Shown here: positions 8,048 through 16,850 of the stretch, one piece after another
Layout of the letters: each line of letters opens with the position of its first letter
Position numbering within the stretch: the stretch's first letter is position 1
Origin: Planctomycetota bacterium
GTDB taxonomy: Bacteria; Planctomycetota; Phycisphaerae; Phycisphaerales; UBA5793
DNA length: 64,000 nt
Assembly: GCA_963205185.1 (NCBI GenBank)
Contig: CAUJHZ010000038.1
Location: 1 to 64,000, forward strand
Reading direction: 5' to 3'
Position numbers and translations under genes: made by a program
Notes under the pieces: model-generated
Databases searched by the model: none
What the model was told of the DNA's origin: nothing
The model's input: only the letters and a program-made list of their open reading frames with translations

Positions 8048-9448
8048 TCAACCTCTTCGCCCGCGGATGCGGTCCCCGCTGCCGCCGCCGAGGAAGCCGG
8101 AGTAGTTGCGCATGAGCAGGTTCGCTTCGATGCGCTGGACGAAGTCCAGGCCGACGCTGACGACGATGAGCAGCCCCGTGCCGCCGAGGAAGCTCGACAC
8201 GACAAAGGGAATCTGCATGGCGCCGGCCACGACCGACGGGATGACCGCGATGATGGCGAGGAACCCGGCGCCGACGTAGGTGACGCGCTCGAGCACGGTC
8301 TCAAGGTATTCTGCCGTGCGCGGGCCGGGGCGCAGGCCCGGGATGAACGAGCCGTGATCGCGCAACTGCTCGCTCATCTCCTTGGGGTTGAACTGGACGG
8401 TGGTCCAGAAGTAACTGAAGAAGTAAATGAGAATGATCTCGCACACGACGTAGGGAAACTTGCCCATCGTCATCGAGTCGCCGAGGAAGCGCGTGAAGTT
8501 GATCCACCACGTTTGTTCGCTGCCCGAGGACATGTTGGCCAGGCTCGAGAAGCCGACTGACGGGAAGATCATCAGCGACTGGGCGAAGATGATCGGCATG
8601 ACGCCGCCGTGGTTGATGCGCAGGGGCAGGAAGGCCTTCTGTCCGCCGTACACCTTGCGGCCGCGCGTGTGCTTGGCCTGCTGAATCGGAATCCGGCGCT
8701 GGGCCACGGTGATGACGATGGCGCCGGCCGTGACCACCATGAACGAGCAAATGAGGAAGATGACTGCGAGTGGGCCGTAGCGGGCGTCGCTGGTGGCGTC
8801 GAGGCTGAAGTCCTGAGCGACGAGGTTCACCGCGGTGGGCATCTGGGCCAGGATGCCCGCAGTAATGATGAGCGACACGCCGTTGCCCAGGCCGTACTTG
8901 TCGATCTGCTCGCCGAGCCACATGAGAAAAGTCGTGCCCGCAACCAGCGCCAGCACGCCTTGGATGCGGAACGACCAGAGCAGGCCGGTGTTGTTGGCGA
9001 TGGTGGGATAGATGAACCCTTGCGACTGCATGTAGGTCATCCACGCGAAGCCCTGGATGACGCACAGCGCGATGGTGGCGTAGCGCGTCCACTCGGTGAT
9101 CTTCTGGCGGCCGGTGGGGCCTTCCTTCTGAAGATCCTGCAGCGGCTTCCACGCGGAGGCAAGGAGTTGGAAAATGATGGAGGCGGAAATGTAGGGCATC
9201 ACGCCCAGGCCGAAGATCGTGGACTGGCCGAGGTCGCCTCCGGTGAACGTGGAGATGTACAGAGCCAGCTTGGTCGCGGCGTTGCTGTCCGAGCCCCGTT
9301 GACTGAAGAACTGCTCAAGTTGCGACTGGTCGACGCCTGAGAGGGGAATCCAGAAACCGATCCGATAGATCGCGAGCATCGCGATCGTGAAGAGCAGTTT
9401 GTTTCTCAGTTCGGGGATGCGAAAGACATTGATGAAGGCCTGGAACAT
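8048..9448 (-). CDS. secY: Preprotein translocase subunit SecY
   Basis: SecY forms the protein-conducting channel of the Sec translocon in the inner membrane. The 466-residue product shows the usual ten hydrophobic segments, the N-terminal IPELRNKLLFTIAMLAIYRIG and the loop QQAKHTRGRKVYGGQKAFLP. The C-terminus is the cytosolic NLLMRNYSGFLGGGSGDRIR. It is the last gene of the ribosomal cluster, 88 bases after rplO. I chose the ATG at 9448; a TTG at 9469 would add seven residues and has a slightly better AGGA upstream, so the start is uncertain. The genes often found next in other bacteria (adk, map, infA, rpmJ) are absent here. Confidence 0.97.
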   Translation of the reverse strand: MFQAFINVFRIPELRNKLLFTIAMLAIYRIGFWIPLSGVDQSQLEQFFSQRGSDSNAATKLALYISTFTGGDLGQSTIFGLGVMPYISASIIFQLLASAWKPLQDLQKEGPTGRQKITEWTRYATIALCVIQGFAWMTYMQSQGFIYPTIANNTGLLWSFRIQGVLALVAGTTFLMWLGEQIDKYGLGNGVSLIITAGILAQMPTAVNLVAQDFSLDATSDARYGPLAVIFLICSFMVVTAGAIVITVAQRRIPIQQAKHTRGRKVYGGQKAFLPLRINHGGVMPIIFAQSLMIFPSVGFSSLANMSSGSEQTWWINFTRFLGDSMTMGKFPYVVCEIILIYFFSYFWTTVQFNPKEMSEQLRDHGSFIPGLRPGPRTAEYLETVLERVTYVGAGFLAIIAVIPSVVAGAMQIPFVVSSFLGGTGLLIVVSVGLDFVQRIEANLLMRNYSGFLGGGSGDRIRGRRG

Positions 9449-9536
9449 GGTGAGCAAGCCAATCTGCAAGTCAGTCCTGATCGGTCAGCAGCGCCGTCCA
9501 TCGGGCCCGGCGGCACGCGAGGCGCAATCGAGGCGA

Positions 9537-10034
9537 TTACTTCTTCTTCGACTTGGCGCCGGCGGCGGGCCGCTTCCACGTGGTCTTCATGCTCAGTTCG
9601 ATACTGCCGCCCGCCTGCTCGATTTTGGCGCGGGCTGTCTCGGAGACCTTGCCGGCCGAGATTGACAGCTTCTTGGTCAGATCGCCGCTGCCAAGCACCT
9701 TGACGGGCAGCTCCGTATCGCGAATGAGCCCCTTGGCGATGAGTGAGTCGGCGTTGACGGTCTCGCCGGCGTTGAAATGCTTCTCCAGGTCACGGACGTT
9801 GACGACGTAGAACGTCGTGGCAAAGGCCTTATTGGAGAAACCTCGCTTGGGGATTCGCCGGAAGTAGGCGAGCTGTCCACCCTCGCGGGCGAGTTTTTCG
9901 CTCCAGCCGCTGCGGGACTTGGCGCCCTTGTGGCCGCGTCCGGAGGTCTTGCCGTGCCCGGAGCCGCGCCCGCGCCCGATGCGCTTGCGTGCTTTGTAGG
10001 GCTCGACGAGGCTTGTGATCTCGTGGATCATCAT
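9537..10034 (-). CDS. rplO: 50S ribosomal protein L15
   Basis: The 165-residue product has the typical N-terminal RIGRGRGSGHGKTSGRGHKG that threads into the large subunit, the internal GWSEKLAREGGQLAYFRRIPKRGF, and a basic C-terminus ending in KSKKK. Length is slightly above the usual 145-150. Two consecutive ATG codons (10034 and 10031) could serve as start. It directly follows rpsE; in most bacteria rpmD (L30) lies between these two genes, but the 87-base gap here has no room for it. Confidence 0.97.
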   Translation of the reverse strand: MMIHEITSLVEPYKARKRIGRGRGSGHGKTSGRGHKGAKSRSGWSEKLAREGGQLAYFRRIPKRGFSNKAFATTFYVVNVRDLEKHFNAGETVNADSLIAKGLIRDTELPVKVLGSGDLTKKLSISAGKVSETARAKIEQAGGSIELSMKTTWKRPAAGAKSKKK

Positions 10035-10121
10035 GATGCGAACTCTCTTTCGAACAGCCGGTCGCCCTCGCGGCGGCCGCGTTGATCATTCCTGGTGCCC
10101 CGCGCGGATCGCGGAGCGGAT

Positions 10122-10823
10122 TCAGCCTGCGGGCTGCTCGGTCTGGCCGCCCTGGGCGCCTCCGTCGGTGGAGCCGGTGTCGGAAGACCGGCCGCGGCGC
10201 GAACGGCCGCGTCCGCCGCCCTCTCCCCCGCCGCGTCGTCCGCCGCGCCCGCCGCCGGACTGCTCCGTTTGCTTGGGTTCCTTGCGGACGTATTCGACTT
10301 CGGGTGCGTTGGCGGTGAATTCTTCGACGTGAGTGGTTTCGATGCTCACGCCGCGCAACTCTTCGATCTTCTTCTTGGAGCGGAGTTGCTTGAGGCCTTC
10401 CATCGTCGCCTTGACGAGATTCTTCTTGTTGGTTGAGCCGTAGCACTTGGTCAGGCAGTCGCGCACGCCGGCGAGTTCGAGCACCGCGCGGACGGTGCCC
10501 CCGGCCACGACGCCGGTGCCGGGGCTCGCCGGAAGCATGCGCACTTCGCTGGCGCCGTAGCGGCCCAGAACGGTGTGCGGAATGGTGCCCTTGATGAGCT
10601 CGACCTTGGTCAGGCTGCGGCGGGCATCCTTCTCGGCCTTTTCAATCGCCGGCGGCACTTCCTTGCCCTTGGCGTAGCCGTAGCCGACCCGGCCGCGCCG
10701 ATCGCCGACCACGACGAGCGCGCCGAAACTGAAACGGCGACCGCCTTTGACCGTGGCGGCGGTGCGGAACACGCCGACCGTGTTGGACTCAAAGCCTTGT
10801 GATTCGCTGGATTCGTCAATCAT
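10122..10823 (-). CDS. rpsE: 30S ribosomal protein S5 with Gly/Arg-rich tail
   Basis: S5 helps maintain decoding accuracy. The core (about residues 10-165) carries the double-stranded-RNA-binding-like N-domain (VFRTAATVKGGRRFSFGALV, GYGYAKGKEVPPAIEKA) and the C-domain with ASPGTGVVAGGTVRAVLELA. After residue 185 there is an unusual low-complexity tail of about 45 residues, mostly Gly, Arg and Ser (GGRGGRRGGGEGGGRGRSRR), ending with a Gln/Thr/Gly stretch. E. coli S5 has 167 residues; this one has 233. I used the ATG at 10823; an in-frame ATG at 10856 would add eleven residues. Confidence 0.96.
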   Translation of the reverse strand: MIDESSESQGFESNTVGVFRTAATVKGGRRFSFGALVVVGDRRGRVGYGYAKGKEVPPAIEKAEKDARRSLTKVELIKGTIPHTVLGRYGASEVRMLPASPGTGVVAGGTVRAVLELAGVRDCLTKCYGSTNKKNLVKATMEGLKQLRSKKKIEELRGVSIETTHVEEFTANAPEVEYVRKEPKQTEQSGGGRGGRRGGGEGGGRGRSRRGRSSDTGSTDGGAQGGQTEQPAG

Positions 10824-10889
10824 GTTCGTTGATCCGATTCTGTCAGCCGCGTGCATCGCGGCAATGTGTGGCGTTCCTTGGCGGCCCGA

Positions 10890-11252
10890 TCAGAACTGAA
10901 GTCCGCCTTCGCGGGCCGCGTCGGCCAGGGCCTTGACCCGGCCGTGGTAGCGCAGGCCGTTGCGGTCGAACTGCACCTGCTTCACGCCGGCCTGCCCGGC
11001 TCGCTGGGCCAGCAGCGTGCCGACTGTCTTGGCGGCCTTGATGTCGCCGGTCGATTCGCCCTTGAACTCCGCGTCGCGCGAGGACGCGGCGGCGATGGTG
11101 CGGCCGGCCACGTCGTCGATCACCTGGGCGTAGAGGTAGCGCAGCGAGCGGTAGATCGAAAGGCGCGGCCGATCGGGCGTGCCGAAGATGCGCTTGCGCA
11201 TGCCGCGGCGGCGGCGCTGGCGGCGGAGAACTCGATCCGATGTGCGACTCAT
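10890..11252 (-). CDS. rplR: 50S ribosomal protein L18
   Basis: This 120-residue 5S-rRNA-binding protein has the basic N-terminus [20 protein letters not shown] and the conserved [20 protein letters not shown], ending in the family's usual [34 protein letters not shown] precedes the ATG. It lies 50 bases after rplF, in standard spc order. Confidence 0.97.
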   Translation of the reverse strand: MSRTSDRVLRRQRRRRGMRKRIFGTPDRPRLSIYRSLRYLYAQVIDDVAGRTIAAASSRDAEFKGESTGDIKAAKTVGTLLAQRAGQAGVKQVQFDRNGLRYHGRVKALADAAREGGLQF

Positions 11253-11302
11253 GTCCGTATCCTCCCGGGACCTGGCCCGAGTGTGTCAACCAGCCGCCGG
11301 CA

Positions 11303-11857
11303 TCAGCGGCCGACGACGGTCTTGCCTTCCTTGCGGATGATCTGTTCATCCGTGTACTTCACGCCCTTGCCGTTGTACGGCTCGGGCTTGCGCTTGGCGC
11401 GAATGGTGGCGGCGAACTGGCCGACCAGCTGCTTGTCGGGCGAGTTCAGCGTGATGATCTGTCGCTCGACGCCGACCTTGAGACCCGCGGGCACGGGGAG
11501 TTCAACCGGCTTCGAGTAGCCGAGATTGAGCACAAGTTTGTTGCCCTGCAGGTTCGCGTTCCAACCCACGCCGACCACTTCGAGCTTCTTCTCGTAGCCC
11601 TTGGTCACGCCCTTGACCATGTTCTGGATGAGCGAGCGGGTCGTGCCCCAATACGCTTTGTAGGCCTGGTCGCGCATGCGGTTCTCGGGAATCGTGCAGA
11701 CGACTTCGCGTTTGGTTGAATCCCACTCCACCGCGACTTCGGGGCGATGGGTGAAACTGAGCTTCTTGTCGCCCTTTTCGATGGTGACGGCGCGATTGTT
11801 GATCGTGACGTTCACACCGGCGGGGACGGCGACTGGTTTTTTTCCGACTCGAGACAT
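11303..11857 (-). CDS. rplF: 50S ribosomal protein L6
   Basis: The 184-residue product has the two homologous alpha/beta domains of L6. The N-terminus reads MSRVGKKPVAVPAGVNVTI. The second-domain signature PEPYNGKGVKYTDEQIIRKE near the C-terminus is the standard L6 signature that contacts 23S rRNA near the sarcin-ricin loop. Length is normal (about 178). AGGAG precedes the ATG. Confidence 0.98.
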   Translation of the reverse strand: MSRVGKKPVAVPAGVNVTINNRAVTIEKGDKKLSFTHRPEVAVEWDSTKREVVCTIPENRMRDQAYKAYWGTTRSLIQNMVKGVTKGYEKKLEVVGVGWNANLQGNKLVLNLGYSKPVELPVPAGLKVGVERQIITLNSPDKQLVGQFAATIRAKRKPEPYNGKGVKYTDEQIIRKEGKTVVGR

Positions 11858-11918
11858 GATTCAGACTCCTGCTGGGCTTGGCCGTGATGGCAGCGCCAGG
11901 CGATTCCGGCGCCGCGGG

Positions 11919-12317
11919 TCAATCGACCGTGGCCAGCAACTCGCCTCCGACTTTGAATTCACGACACTTTCGATCGCTGAGCACGCCGCGGCTGGTGGAC
12001 ACGATGGAAATGCCCAAACCGTCGAGCGGCCTCTTGAGACTGTCCACTCCGGTGTAGACGCGCTTTCCGGGCTTGCTCTCGCGGCGAATGTTGTGGAGGA
12101 TCGTCTCGCCGCGCGGGCCGTACTTGAGATGCACGCGGATCAGGCCGCCCAGGCCGTTGTCGATCACGTCGTAACTCTGGATGTAACCCTCGTCGCGCAG
12201 CACGTCGCACACGCCGCGGCAGACGCGGCTGTTGATGCAGTTGACCGTCGTCGAGCGGTTGCGCAGCCCGTTGCGGATGCGAGTGAGCAGATCGGAAATC
12301 GGGTCGTTGAATGACAT
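11919..12317 (-). CDS. rpsH: 30S ribosomal protein S8
   Basis: The 132-residue product starts with NDPISDLLTRIRNGLRNRST, as in all S8 proteins, and has the C-terminal signature SLKRPLDGLGISIVSTSRGV, which binds the central domain of 16S rRNA. In E. coli, S8 represses the spc operon by binding its mRNA near rplE; no equivalent site was identified here. Length is normal. Confidence 0.98.
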   Translation of the reverse strand: MSFNDPISDLLTRIRNGLRNRSTTVNCINSRVCRGVCDVLRDEGYIQSYDVIDNGLGGLIRVHLKYGPRGETILHNIRRESKPGKRVYTGVDSLKRPLDGLGISIVSTSRGVLSDRKCREFKVGGELLATVD

Positions 12318-12393
12318 CAGTCAAACCCTCGTGTAGTCGTTCCATCAGGGGCCGCCGCCCGGCGCCTCGGCGCTCGGCGGCGACCGGTGTGTG

Positions 12394-12579
12394 TTACCAA
12401 CTGGCCTTGCGCATGCCGGGAATGAGCCCCTGGTGCGCCAGTTCGCGCAGCATGATGCGGCTCACTCGAAACTTGCGGTACACCCCGCGCGAGCGGCCGG
12501 TGATCTCGCACCGCCGCACCTTGCGCGTCGAGAACTTCGGGGGCCGCTTCAGTTTTGCCATTTGCGCTTTAGTTGCCAT
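12394..12579 (-). CDS. rpsN: 30S ribosomal protein S14, short form lacking zinc ligands
   Basis: This 61-residue protein sits in the usual S14 slot between rplE and rpsH. The C-terminal half ([18 protein letters not shown], then IPGMRKASW) is unmistakable S14. Short S14 proteins of this length normally carry two CxxC pairs that bind zinc. Here only one Cys remains ([16 protein letters not shown]), as in the long zinc-free S14 of E. coli. It thus combines the length of the zinc form with the motif of the zinc-free form. AAGGA precedes the ATG. Confidence 0.95.
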   Translation of the reverse strand: MATKAQMAKLKRPPKFSTRKVRRCEITGRSRGVYRKFRVSRIMLRELAHQGLIPGMRKASW

Positions 12580-12631
12580 CGTCGATTCCTTCGCGGCCGC
12601 AGCCGCGTGCGTTGCAGATTCTGATCCTGTC

Positions 12632-13225
12632 TTATGACTCTTCCCGCTTGAACGGCCAGCCGAGTTCCGCCAGAACGAAGCGGCTGATCTCGGGCGTGGA
12701 ATTGCGGAAGGAGATGTTGATGTGCATGCCGTGCGAGAAGTTCACCTTGCCCATGTCGATCTCGGGGAAGACGGCCTGCTCGCTGAAGCCAAAGGAGTAA
12801 TTCCCCTGCCTGTCGAACGACGTGTCCTTGAGGCCGCGGAAGTCCTTGACGCGGGGGATGGCCAGGTGGATGAGCCGCGAGAGCAGGCTCCACATCCGCT
12901 CGCGCCGCAGCGTCACCATCGCCGCAGAGGTCGCGCCTTCGCGCACCTTGAAGTTCGCCACCGACTTCTTGGCCGTGAGCAGCACGGCTTTCTGGCCGGA
13001 GATCGTCGAAAGCGTGGAGAGCACCGTGTCGCGCACTTCAGGCTTGAGTTTGTTGTTCTCGAGTTGCTTGCCGACGCCGGTGTTGATGACGACCTTCTCG
13101 ATGCGCGGCAGCGCCATGGGATTGGTGATGCCGAACTTCTCGCGCACTTTGGGGAGAACTTCGTTTTCGAATTTCTCCTGCAGGGCGGTCTTTTTCGTCG
13201 CCGGGGCTGTTGCTGCTGGACTCAT
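12632..13225 (-). CDS. rplE: 50S ribosomal protein L5
   Basis: L5 binds 5S rRNA and contacts the P-site tRNA. The 197-residue product has the typical [17 protein letters not shown], the loop [20 protein letters not shown], and the ending [20 protein letters not shown]. An Ala/Pro/Thr-rich N-terminal stretch of about 10 residues precedes the conserved core. Upstream spacing is 55 bases from rplX; the Shine-Dalgarno is weak. Confidence 0.97.
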   Translation of the reverse strand: MSPAATAPATKKTALQEKFENEVLPKVREKFGITNPMALPRIEKVVINTGVGKQLENNKLKPEVRDTVLSTLSTISGQKAVLLTAKKSVANFKVREGATSAAMVTLRRERMWSLLSRLIHLAIPRVKDFRGLKDTSFDRQGNYSFGFSEQAVFPEIDMGKVNFSHGMHINISFRNSTPEISRFVLAELGWPFKREES

Positions 13226-13280
13226 GGCGTGATTCCGATTCTCGATCAGGTGCGGGCGAATGCTGGTCCGCCGCGATCAG

Positions 13281-13769
13281 TTATTTCTTGGCCGTCTTCT
13301 TCTTGCTGGTCCGGGTCGAGGCCTTCTTGGCGGGCTTGGCCGGCGCCTTCTTTGCGCTCTTACTGGCGGCCTTCTTCTTCGTGGTTTTCTTCTTCGTCGT
13401 CTTCGTCTGGGCGGCGCGAGCCGGCTTGGCGGCTGCTCCGTCCCGCGGGCCGTGCACGGCGCCGAGTTCCTGTCCGCCGCGGGCTGCCACGCGGACCTTC
13501 GAGCCATCGGGCTTGACGGTGAAGCGGACGCGGGTGGCGCGGCCATCGACGACGGGGCTCACGTTGGAGATGTGAATGGGCATCTCCTTGGTGATGACGC
13601 CGCCCTGCGGGTTCGTCTGCGACGGCTTGAGGTGCTTGGTGCGGGTGTTGAGGCCCTGCACGACGACCTGGCTCTTCTTGGGAATGACCTTGAGCACGGT
13701 GCCCGTGCGGCCCTTGTCGGACCCGGCCGTGACGATCACCGTATCACCGCTGCGGACATGGGCTGGCAT
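13281..13769 (-). CDS. rplX: 50S ribosomal protein L24 with histone-H1-like tail
   Basis: The first 105 residues are a normal L24 with a KOW motif (VRSGDTVIVTAGSDKGRTGT) and VVVQGLNTRTKHLKP; L24 starts assembly of the 50S subunit. After residue 112 comes a tail of about 50 residues composed almost only of Lys, Ala, Thr, Ser and Pro (repeats such as KKKTTKKKAASKSAKKAPAK), similar in composition to histone H1 or bacterial AlgP-type tails. Typical L24 is about 105 residues; this one has 162. Its ATG overlaps the rplN stop (TGATG), so the two are translationally coupled. Confidence 0.96.
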   Translation of the reverse strand: MPAHVRSGDTVIVTAGSDKGRTGTVLKVIPKKSQVVVQGLNTRTKHLKPSQTNPQGGVITKEMPIHISNVSPVVDGRATRVRFTVKPDGSKVRVAARGGQELGAVHGPRDGAAAKPARAAQTKTTKKKTTKKKAASKSAKKAPAKPAKKASTRTSKKKTAKK

Positions 13770-14155
13770 CAGAGCACCTCCGTGGCAAGCGAGACGATTT
13801 TGAGGTAGTTCTTCTCGCGCAGTTCGCGAGCGACGGCGCCGAAGATGCGCGTGCCCTTGGGATTGCCGTCGTCGTTGATGAGCACGACGGCGCTGTTGTC
13901 AAACCGGATGATCGACCCGTCCGGGCGGCGTGTCGGGTAGGCGGTGCGGACGACGACGGCTTTGACCTTGTCGCCGGCCTTCACGTCTCCGCCGGGCAGC
14001 GCCTTCTTGACCGAGCAGATGACGCGATCACCAACGCCGGCCGTGCGGCGGGTGAAACGTCCCTTGGCGGTTGAGCCGCCGAGCACGCGGATGACGTAGG
14101 CGATTTTCGCGCCCGTGTTGTCCGCCACCTCGACTCGTGATTCCTGCTGTATCAT
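13769..14155 (-). CDS. rplN: 50S ribosomal protein L14
   Basis: The 128-residue product starts [20 protein letters not shown] and contains the signature [20 protein letters not shown] followed by [21 protein letters not shown]14 lies at the subunit interface and contacts 16S rRNA. Length is close to the usual 122. The stop overlaps the start of rplX by one base. Confidence 0.98.
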   Translation of the reverse strand: MIQQESRVEVADNTGAKIAYVIRVLGGSTAKGRFTRRTAGVGDRVICSVKKALPGGDVKAGDKVKAVVVRTAYPTRRPDGSIIRFDNSAVVLINDDGNPKGTRIFGAVARELREKNYLKIVSLATEVL

Positions 14156-14217
14156 GACTTGATCCGTTCACCTCTGGTCCGCGCCGGCCCGTGGCCCCGC
14201 GGCAACGTGTGTCTGCT

Positions 14218-14538
14218 TCAGCCGACCGACGCCGGGCTCTCGTCGTGCAGCCGGACTTCTCCGACCGCCTTGGCGAGCACCTGAACCACCTTCCACTGCT
14301 TGGTCTTGCTCACCGGCCGGCAGGGCATGATCTGCACCTGGTCGCCCACGCCGCTGACGTTGTTCTCATCGTGCACGGTGAGGTACGAACGGCGCTTGAT
14401 GAACTTGCCGTACTTCGGATGCCGCACCTGGAACTCGATGCGCACGCGGCGGGTCTTGTCGGTCGAAGCGCGATCGACGATGCCGACTTCGACGCGGCGG
14501 TTGCGCTGGCGCGGCTGGCTGGTCGCTTGCGTGCTCAT
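14218..14538 (-). CDS. rpsQ: 30S ribosomal protein S17
   Basis: The 106-residue product has the OB-fold core of S17: [40 protein letters not shown] and the signature [20 protein letters not shown]. Short N- and C-terminal extensions make it longer than the usual 84-90 residues. The ATG overlaps the end of rpmC by four bases (ATGA), indicating coupled translation. Confidence 0.97.
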   Translation of the reverse strand: MSTQATSQPRQRNRRVEVGIVDRASTDKTRRVRIEFQVRHPKYGKFIKRRSYLTVHDENNVSGVGDQVQIMPCRPVSKTKQWKVVQVLAKAVGEVRLHDESPASVG

Positions 14539-14741
14539 GCCTGGTTCTGCCTTTCCATCTCGCGGCGGCGGCGCTCGGTGAGCAGCCGGGCCACGTCCCT
14601 GCGGGTCTTGCCGAATTGCGATGAATCTTCGATCTTCTCAGTGACGGCCTGCGTGCGCAGGTCGAAGAGATGGCGGCGGATGCGATCCACCTCGACGTCC
14701 ACCTCTTCGTCACTGAGTTTGTGTACTTCTTTGGCCTTCAT
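14535..14741 (-). CDS. rpmC: 50S ribosomal protein L29
   Basis: This 68-residue helical-hairpin protein begins [20 protein letters not shown] and continues [20 protein letters not shown], then a run of basic residues ([14 protein letters not shown]). L29 lies near the peptide exit tunnel and helps bind SRP and trigger factor. The start at 14741 fits family length; a longer open frame upstream is not L29-like. It overlaps rpsQ by four bases. Confidence 0.96.
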   Translation of the reverse strand: MKAKEVHKLSDEEVDVEVDRIRRHLFDLRTQAVTEKIEDSSQFGKTRRDVARLLTERRRREMERQNQA

Positions 14742-14791
14742 TGCATCATCCCATCTGCGGGCGGACCGGAGCCGGCGCCGCAACTTGTTCC

Positions 14792-15211
14792 TCAGACGCT
14801 CAGTCGCCTCGTGATCATGCGGCAGCGCACTGGCATCTTCATCGCCACGCGAGCCAGGGCGCCCTGGGCCGCGGCATGCGGTACGCCGGCGATCTCGAAG
14901 AGCACCGTGCCGGGCTTGACGCGCGCTGCCCAGTAGTCCGTTTCCGCCTTGCCCTTGCCCATTCGCGTTTCGATCGGCTTCTTTGAAATCGGCTTGTCGG
15001 GGAAGACGCGGATGAAGACCTTGCCTTCGCGCTGCAGGTAGTGAGCACAAGCGACGCGGCCGGCTTCGAGCTGGCGGGCGCTGACCCATGCGGGCTCAAG
15101 AGCCTGCAGGCCGTAGTCGCCGTAAGCGACGTAGTTGCCCGCCGTCGCCTTGCCGCGCATCCGGCCGCGCTGCTGCTTGCGGAACTTCATTCTCTTGGGC
15201 ATCCGAGGCAT
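14792..15211 (-). CDS. rplP: 50S ribosomal protein L16
   Basis: The 139-residue product shows the L16 signature [20 protein letters not shown] and [20 protein letters not shown], then [10 protein letters not shown]16 shapes the A-site tRNA binding region of the 50S subunit. Length is normal (136-144). A GAGAGGATG site precedes the start. Confidence 0.98.
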   Translation of the reverse strand: MPRMPKRMKFRKQQRGRMRGKATAGNYVAYGDYGLQALEPAWVSARQLEAGRVACAHYLQREGKVFIRVFPDKPISKKPIETRMGKGKAETDYWAARVKPGTVLFEIAGVPHAAAQGALARVAMKMPVRCRMITRRLSV

Positions 15212-15285
15212 CGGAATTCATCCTCTCGTTGCGATCCGCGACCCGGTGGCCGCGGCGAATCCAGTCACGTCACCGACCAACCAAC

Positions 15286-15984
15286 TCAACGCCGTCCTCG
15301 AGCGCGGGCCCGGCCGCCGGCCGCAGTCGACTCGGCTTCTTCGCCTGCTTCGTAGAGACCCTTGTAGACCCACACCTTGACGCCGATCGTGCCGGACTTG
15401 GTGAAACTCGGCGCGAATCCGTAGTCCACGTTGGCCTGCAGCGTCTGCAGCGGGATCGAGCCGAGGCTCACCGTAAGGCTGCGACTCATTTCAGCGCCGC
15501 CGAGACGGCCCGAGACGCTGATCTTCACCCCCTTGGCGCCGGCCTGCATCGCGCCTTCAGCGCGCATCTTGAGGATGCGGCGGAAACTGGCGCGCTTCTT
15601 CAACTGCTCGGCAATGCCTTCGGCGATCAACTTCGCGTTCGTGTCAGGGCTCTTGATCTCGACGATCTTGATGGACACCTGCCGGCCCGTCATCGTCTGC
15701 AGATCCTGCTGCAGCTTTTCGACTTCGGCGCCGCGCGGCCCGATGACCAGCCCCGGGCGGGCGGTCTTGAGCACGATCGAGAGTTCCTGACGGGTGCGCT
15801 CGATGTGGATCTCGGAGACGGCGGCAAACGGCGGCGTGCGGTTCAGGCGCTTGTCAACGTACTCGCGGATGCGGTAGTCCTCGACGAGCAGTTCGCCGTA
15901 GAGCGCCTTGGGCGCGTACCACCGGCTGCGGTGCGGCTCGGTGATGCCGATGCGGAAGCCCAGCGGATGTGTCTTCTGTCCCAT
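15286..15984 (-). CDS. rpsC: 30S ribosomal protein S3
   Basis: The 232-residue product begins MGQKTHPLGFRIGITEPHRS, has the KH domain (IVLKTARPGLVIGPRGAEVE) and the C-terminal S3 domain (GAKGVKISVSGRLGGAEMSR). S3 lies at the mRNA entry site. The start follows the rplV stop by only two bases. The C-terminus ends with a short Ala/Gly/Arg run, and length is normal. Confidence 0.98.
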   Translation of the reverse strand: MGQKTHPLGFRIGITEPHRSRWYAPKALYGELLVEDYRIREYVDKRLNRTPPFAAVSEIHIERTRQELSIVLKTARPGLVIGPRGAEVEKLQQDLQTMTGRQVSIKIVEIKSPDTNAKLIAEGIAEQLKKRASFRRILKMRAEGAMQAGAKGVKISVSGRLGGAEMSRSLTVSLGSIPLQTLQANVDYGFAPSFTKSGTIGVKVWVYKGLYEAGEEAESTAAGGRARARGRR

Positions 15985-15986
15985 GG

Positions 15987-16520
15987 TTACGCCACCTCCA
16001 CCGCCACGCGGACGTGGCTGGATCGTTTCATGATCGGGTGCGCCCGGCCGCGGTCCTTGGGCTGGAAGCGCTTCATCGTCGGACCTTCATCGACGCGCGA
16101 CTCGCTCACGACGAGGCGGCTGATGTCGGCCTCGTTTTCCTCTGCACAGGCGATGGCCGATTCCAGCGCCTTGCGGACGAACACGGCGGCCCGCTTCTTG
16201 CTGAACTTGAGCATCGTCAGCGCGGTGTCGATGTCGCGGCCGCGAATGAGATCGGACACGAGCCTGATCTTGCGCGGCGAGATGCGGGCCCACTTGTGCG
16301 CGCCGTCGAAGCACACGATCTCGCTGACGGGCACATTGAGCGCGGCCGCGAGCGATCGCAGGTCTTCGCGCCTGGGCGCGGGCTTGAAGTTGCCCTTGCT
16401 CCAGTTGCGCAGCGCCGAGGTCGCGTTGATGCCGGGCCGCTTGATCTCGGAGGCGAGATCCTCGGGCCTGATGCCGGCCGCCTTGATCCTGGCATTGAAC
16501 TTGGATGCGTTGAGATTCAT
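15987..16520 (-). CDS. rplV: 50S ribosomal protein L22 fused to an N-terminal HTH-like domain
   Basis: Residues from about 75 to 177 are a complete L22: [40 protein letters not shown] and the loop-tip region [20 protein letters not shown], which lines the exit tunnel. Residues 1-72 precede it and are absent from ordinary L22 (about 110 residues). They read like an XRE/cI-type helix-turn-helix: [12 protein letters not shown], then [20 protein letters not shown] and [15 protein letters not shown]. The whole reading frame is open and fills the gap after rpsS, with AGAGG upstream of the ATG at 16520, so the extension is probably translated. Its role is unknown. Confidence 0.95.
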   Translation of the reverse strand: MNLNASKFNARIKAAGIRPEDLASEIKRPGINATSALRNWSKGNFKPAPRREDLRSLAAALNVPVSEIVCFDGAHKWARISPRKIRLVSDLIRGRDIDTALTMLKFSKKRAAVFVRKALESAIACAEENEADISRLVVSESRVDEGPTMKRFQPKDRGRAHPIMKRSSHVRVAVEVA

Positions 16521-16548
16521 AGTGCGTCAACCTCTGCCCGCCGCGGGC

Positions 16549-16839
16549 TCATTTCTTCACGCCGGCGGCGAGGCCTTCCTTCTTGTTGGTGTGGCCTCGG
16601 AACACGCGCGTCGGGCTGAATTCGCCGAGCTTGTGTCCCACCATGTCCTCGGTGACGAACACGTCGAGAAACGAGCGGCCGTTGTGCACCTTGAACGTGT
16701 GGCCCACGAACTCGGGCACAATGGTGCAGCGGCGAGCCCACGTCTTGATCGGCTCGCGCCGGCCGGTCTGGGACATCCGCTGAACTTTGACGAAGAGGTG
16801 CTCTTCGACGAACGGACCTTTTTTCAATGATCGGGCCAT
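16549..16839 (-). CDS. rpsS: 30S ribosomal protein S19
   Basis: The 96-residue product starts [20 protein letters not shown] and contains [20 protein letters not shown] and [19 protein letters not shown], all standard S19. S19 is part of the 30S head next to S13. GAGGAATCTGATC precedes the ATG at 16839, 11 bases after the rplB stop. A longer frame runs in from rplB but is only a shadow. Confidence 0.98.
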   Translation of the reverse strand: MARSLKKGPFVEEHLFVKVQRMSQTGRREPIKTWARRCTIVPEFVGHTFKVHNGRSFLDVFVTEDMVGHKLGEFSPTRVFRGHTNKKEGLAAGVKK

Positions 16840-16850
16840 GATCAGATTCC

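Noticed and set aside
15088-16830. 580-codon plus-strand frame opposite rpsC, rplV and rpsS
   Set aside because: Antisense to well-supported ribosomal genes.
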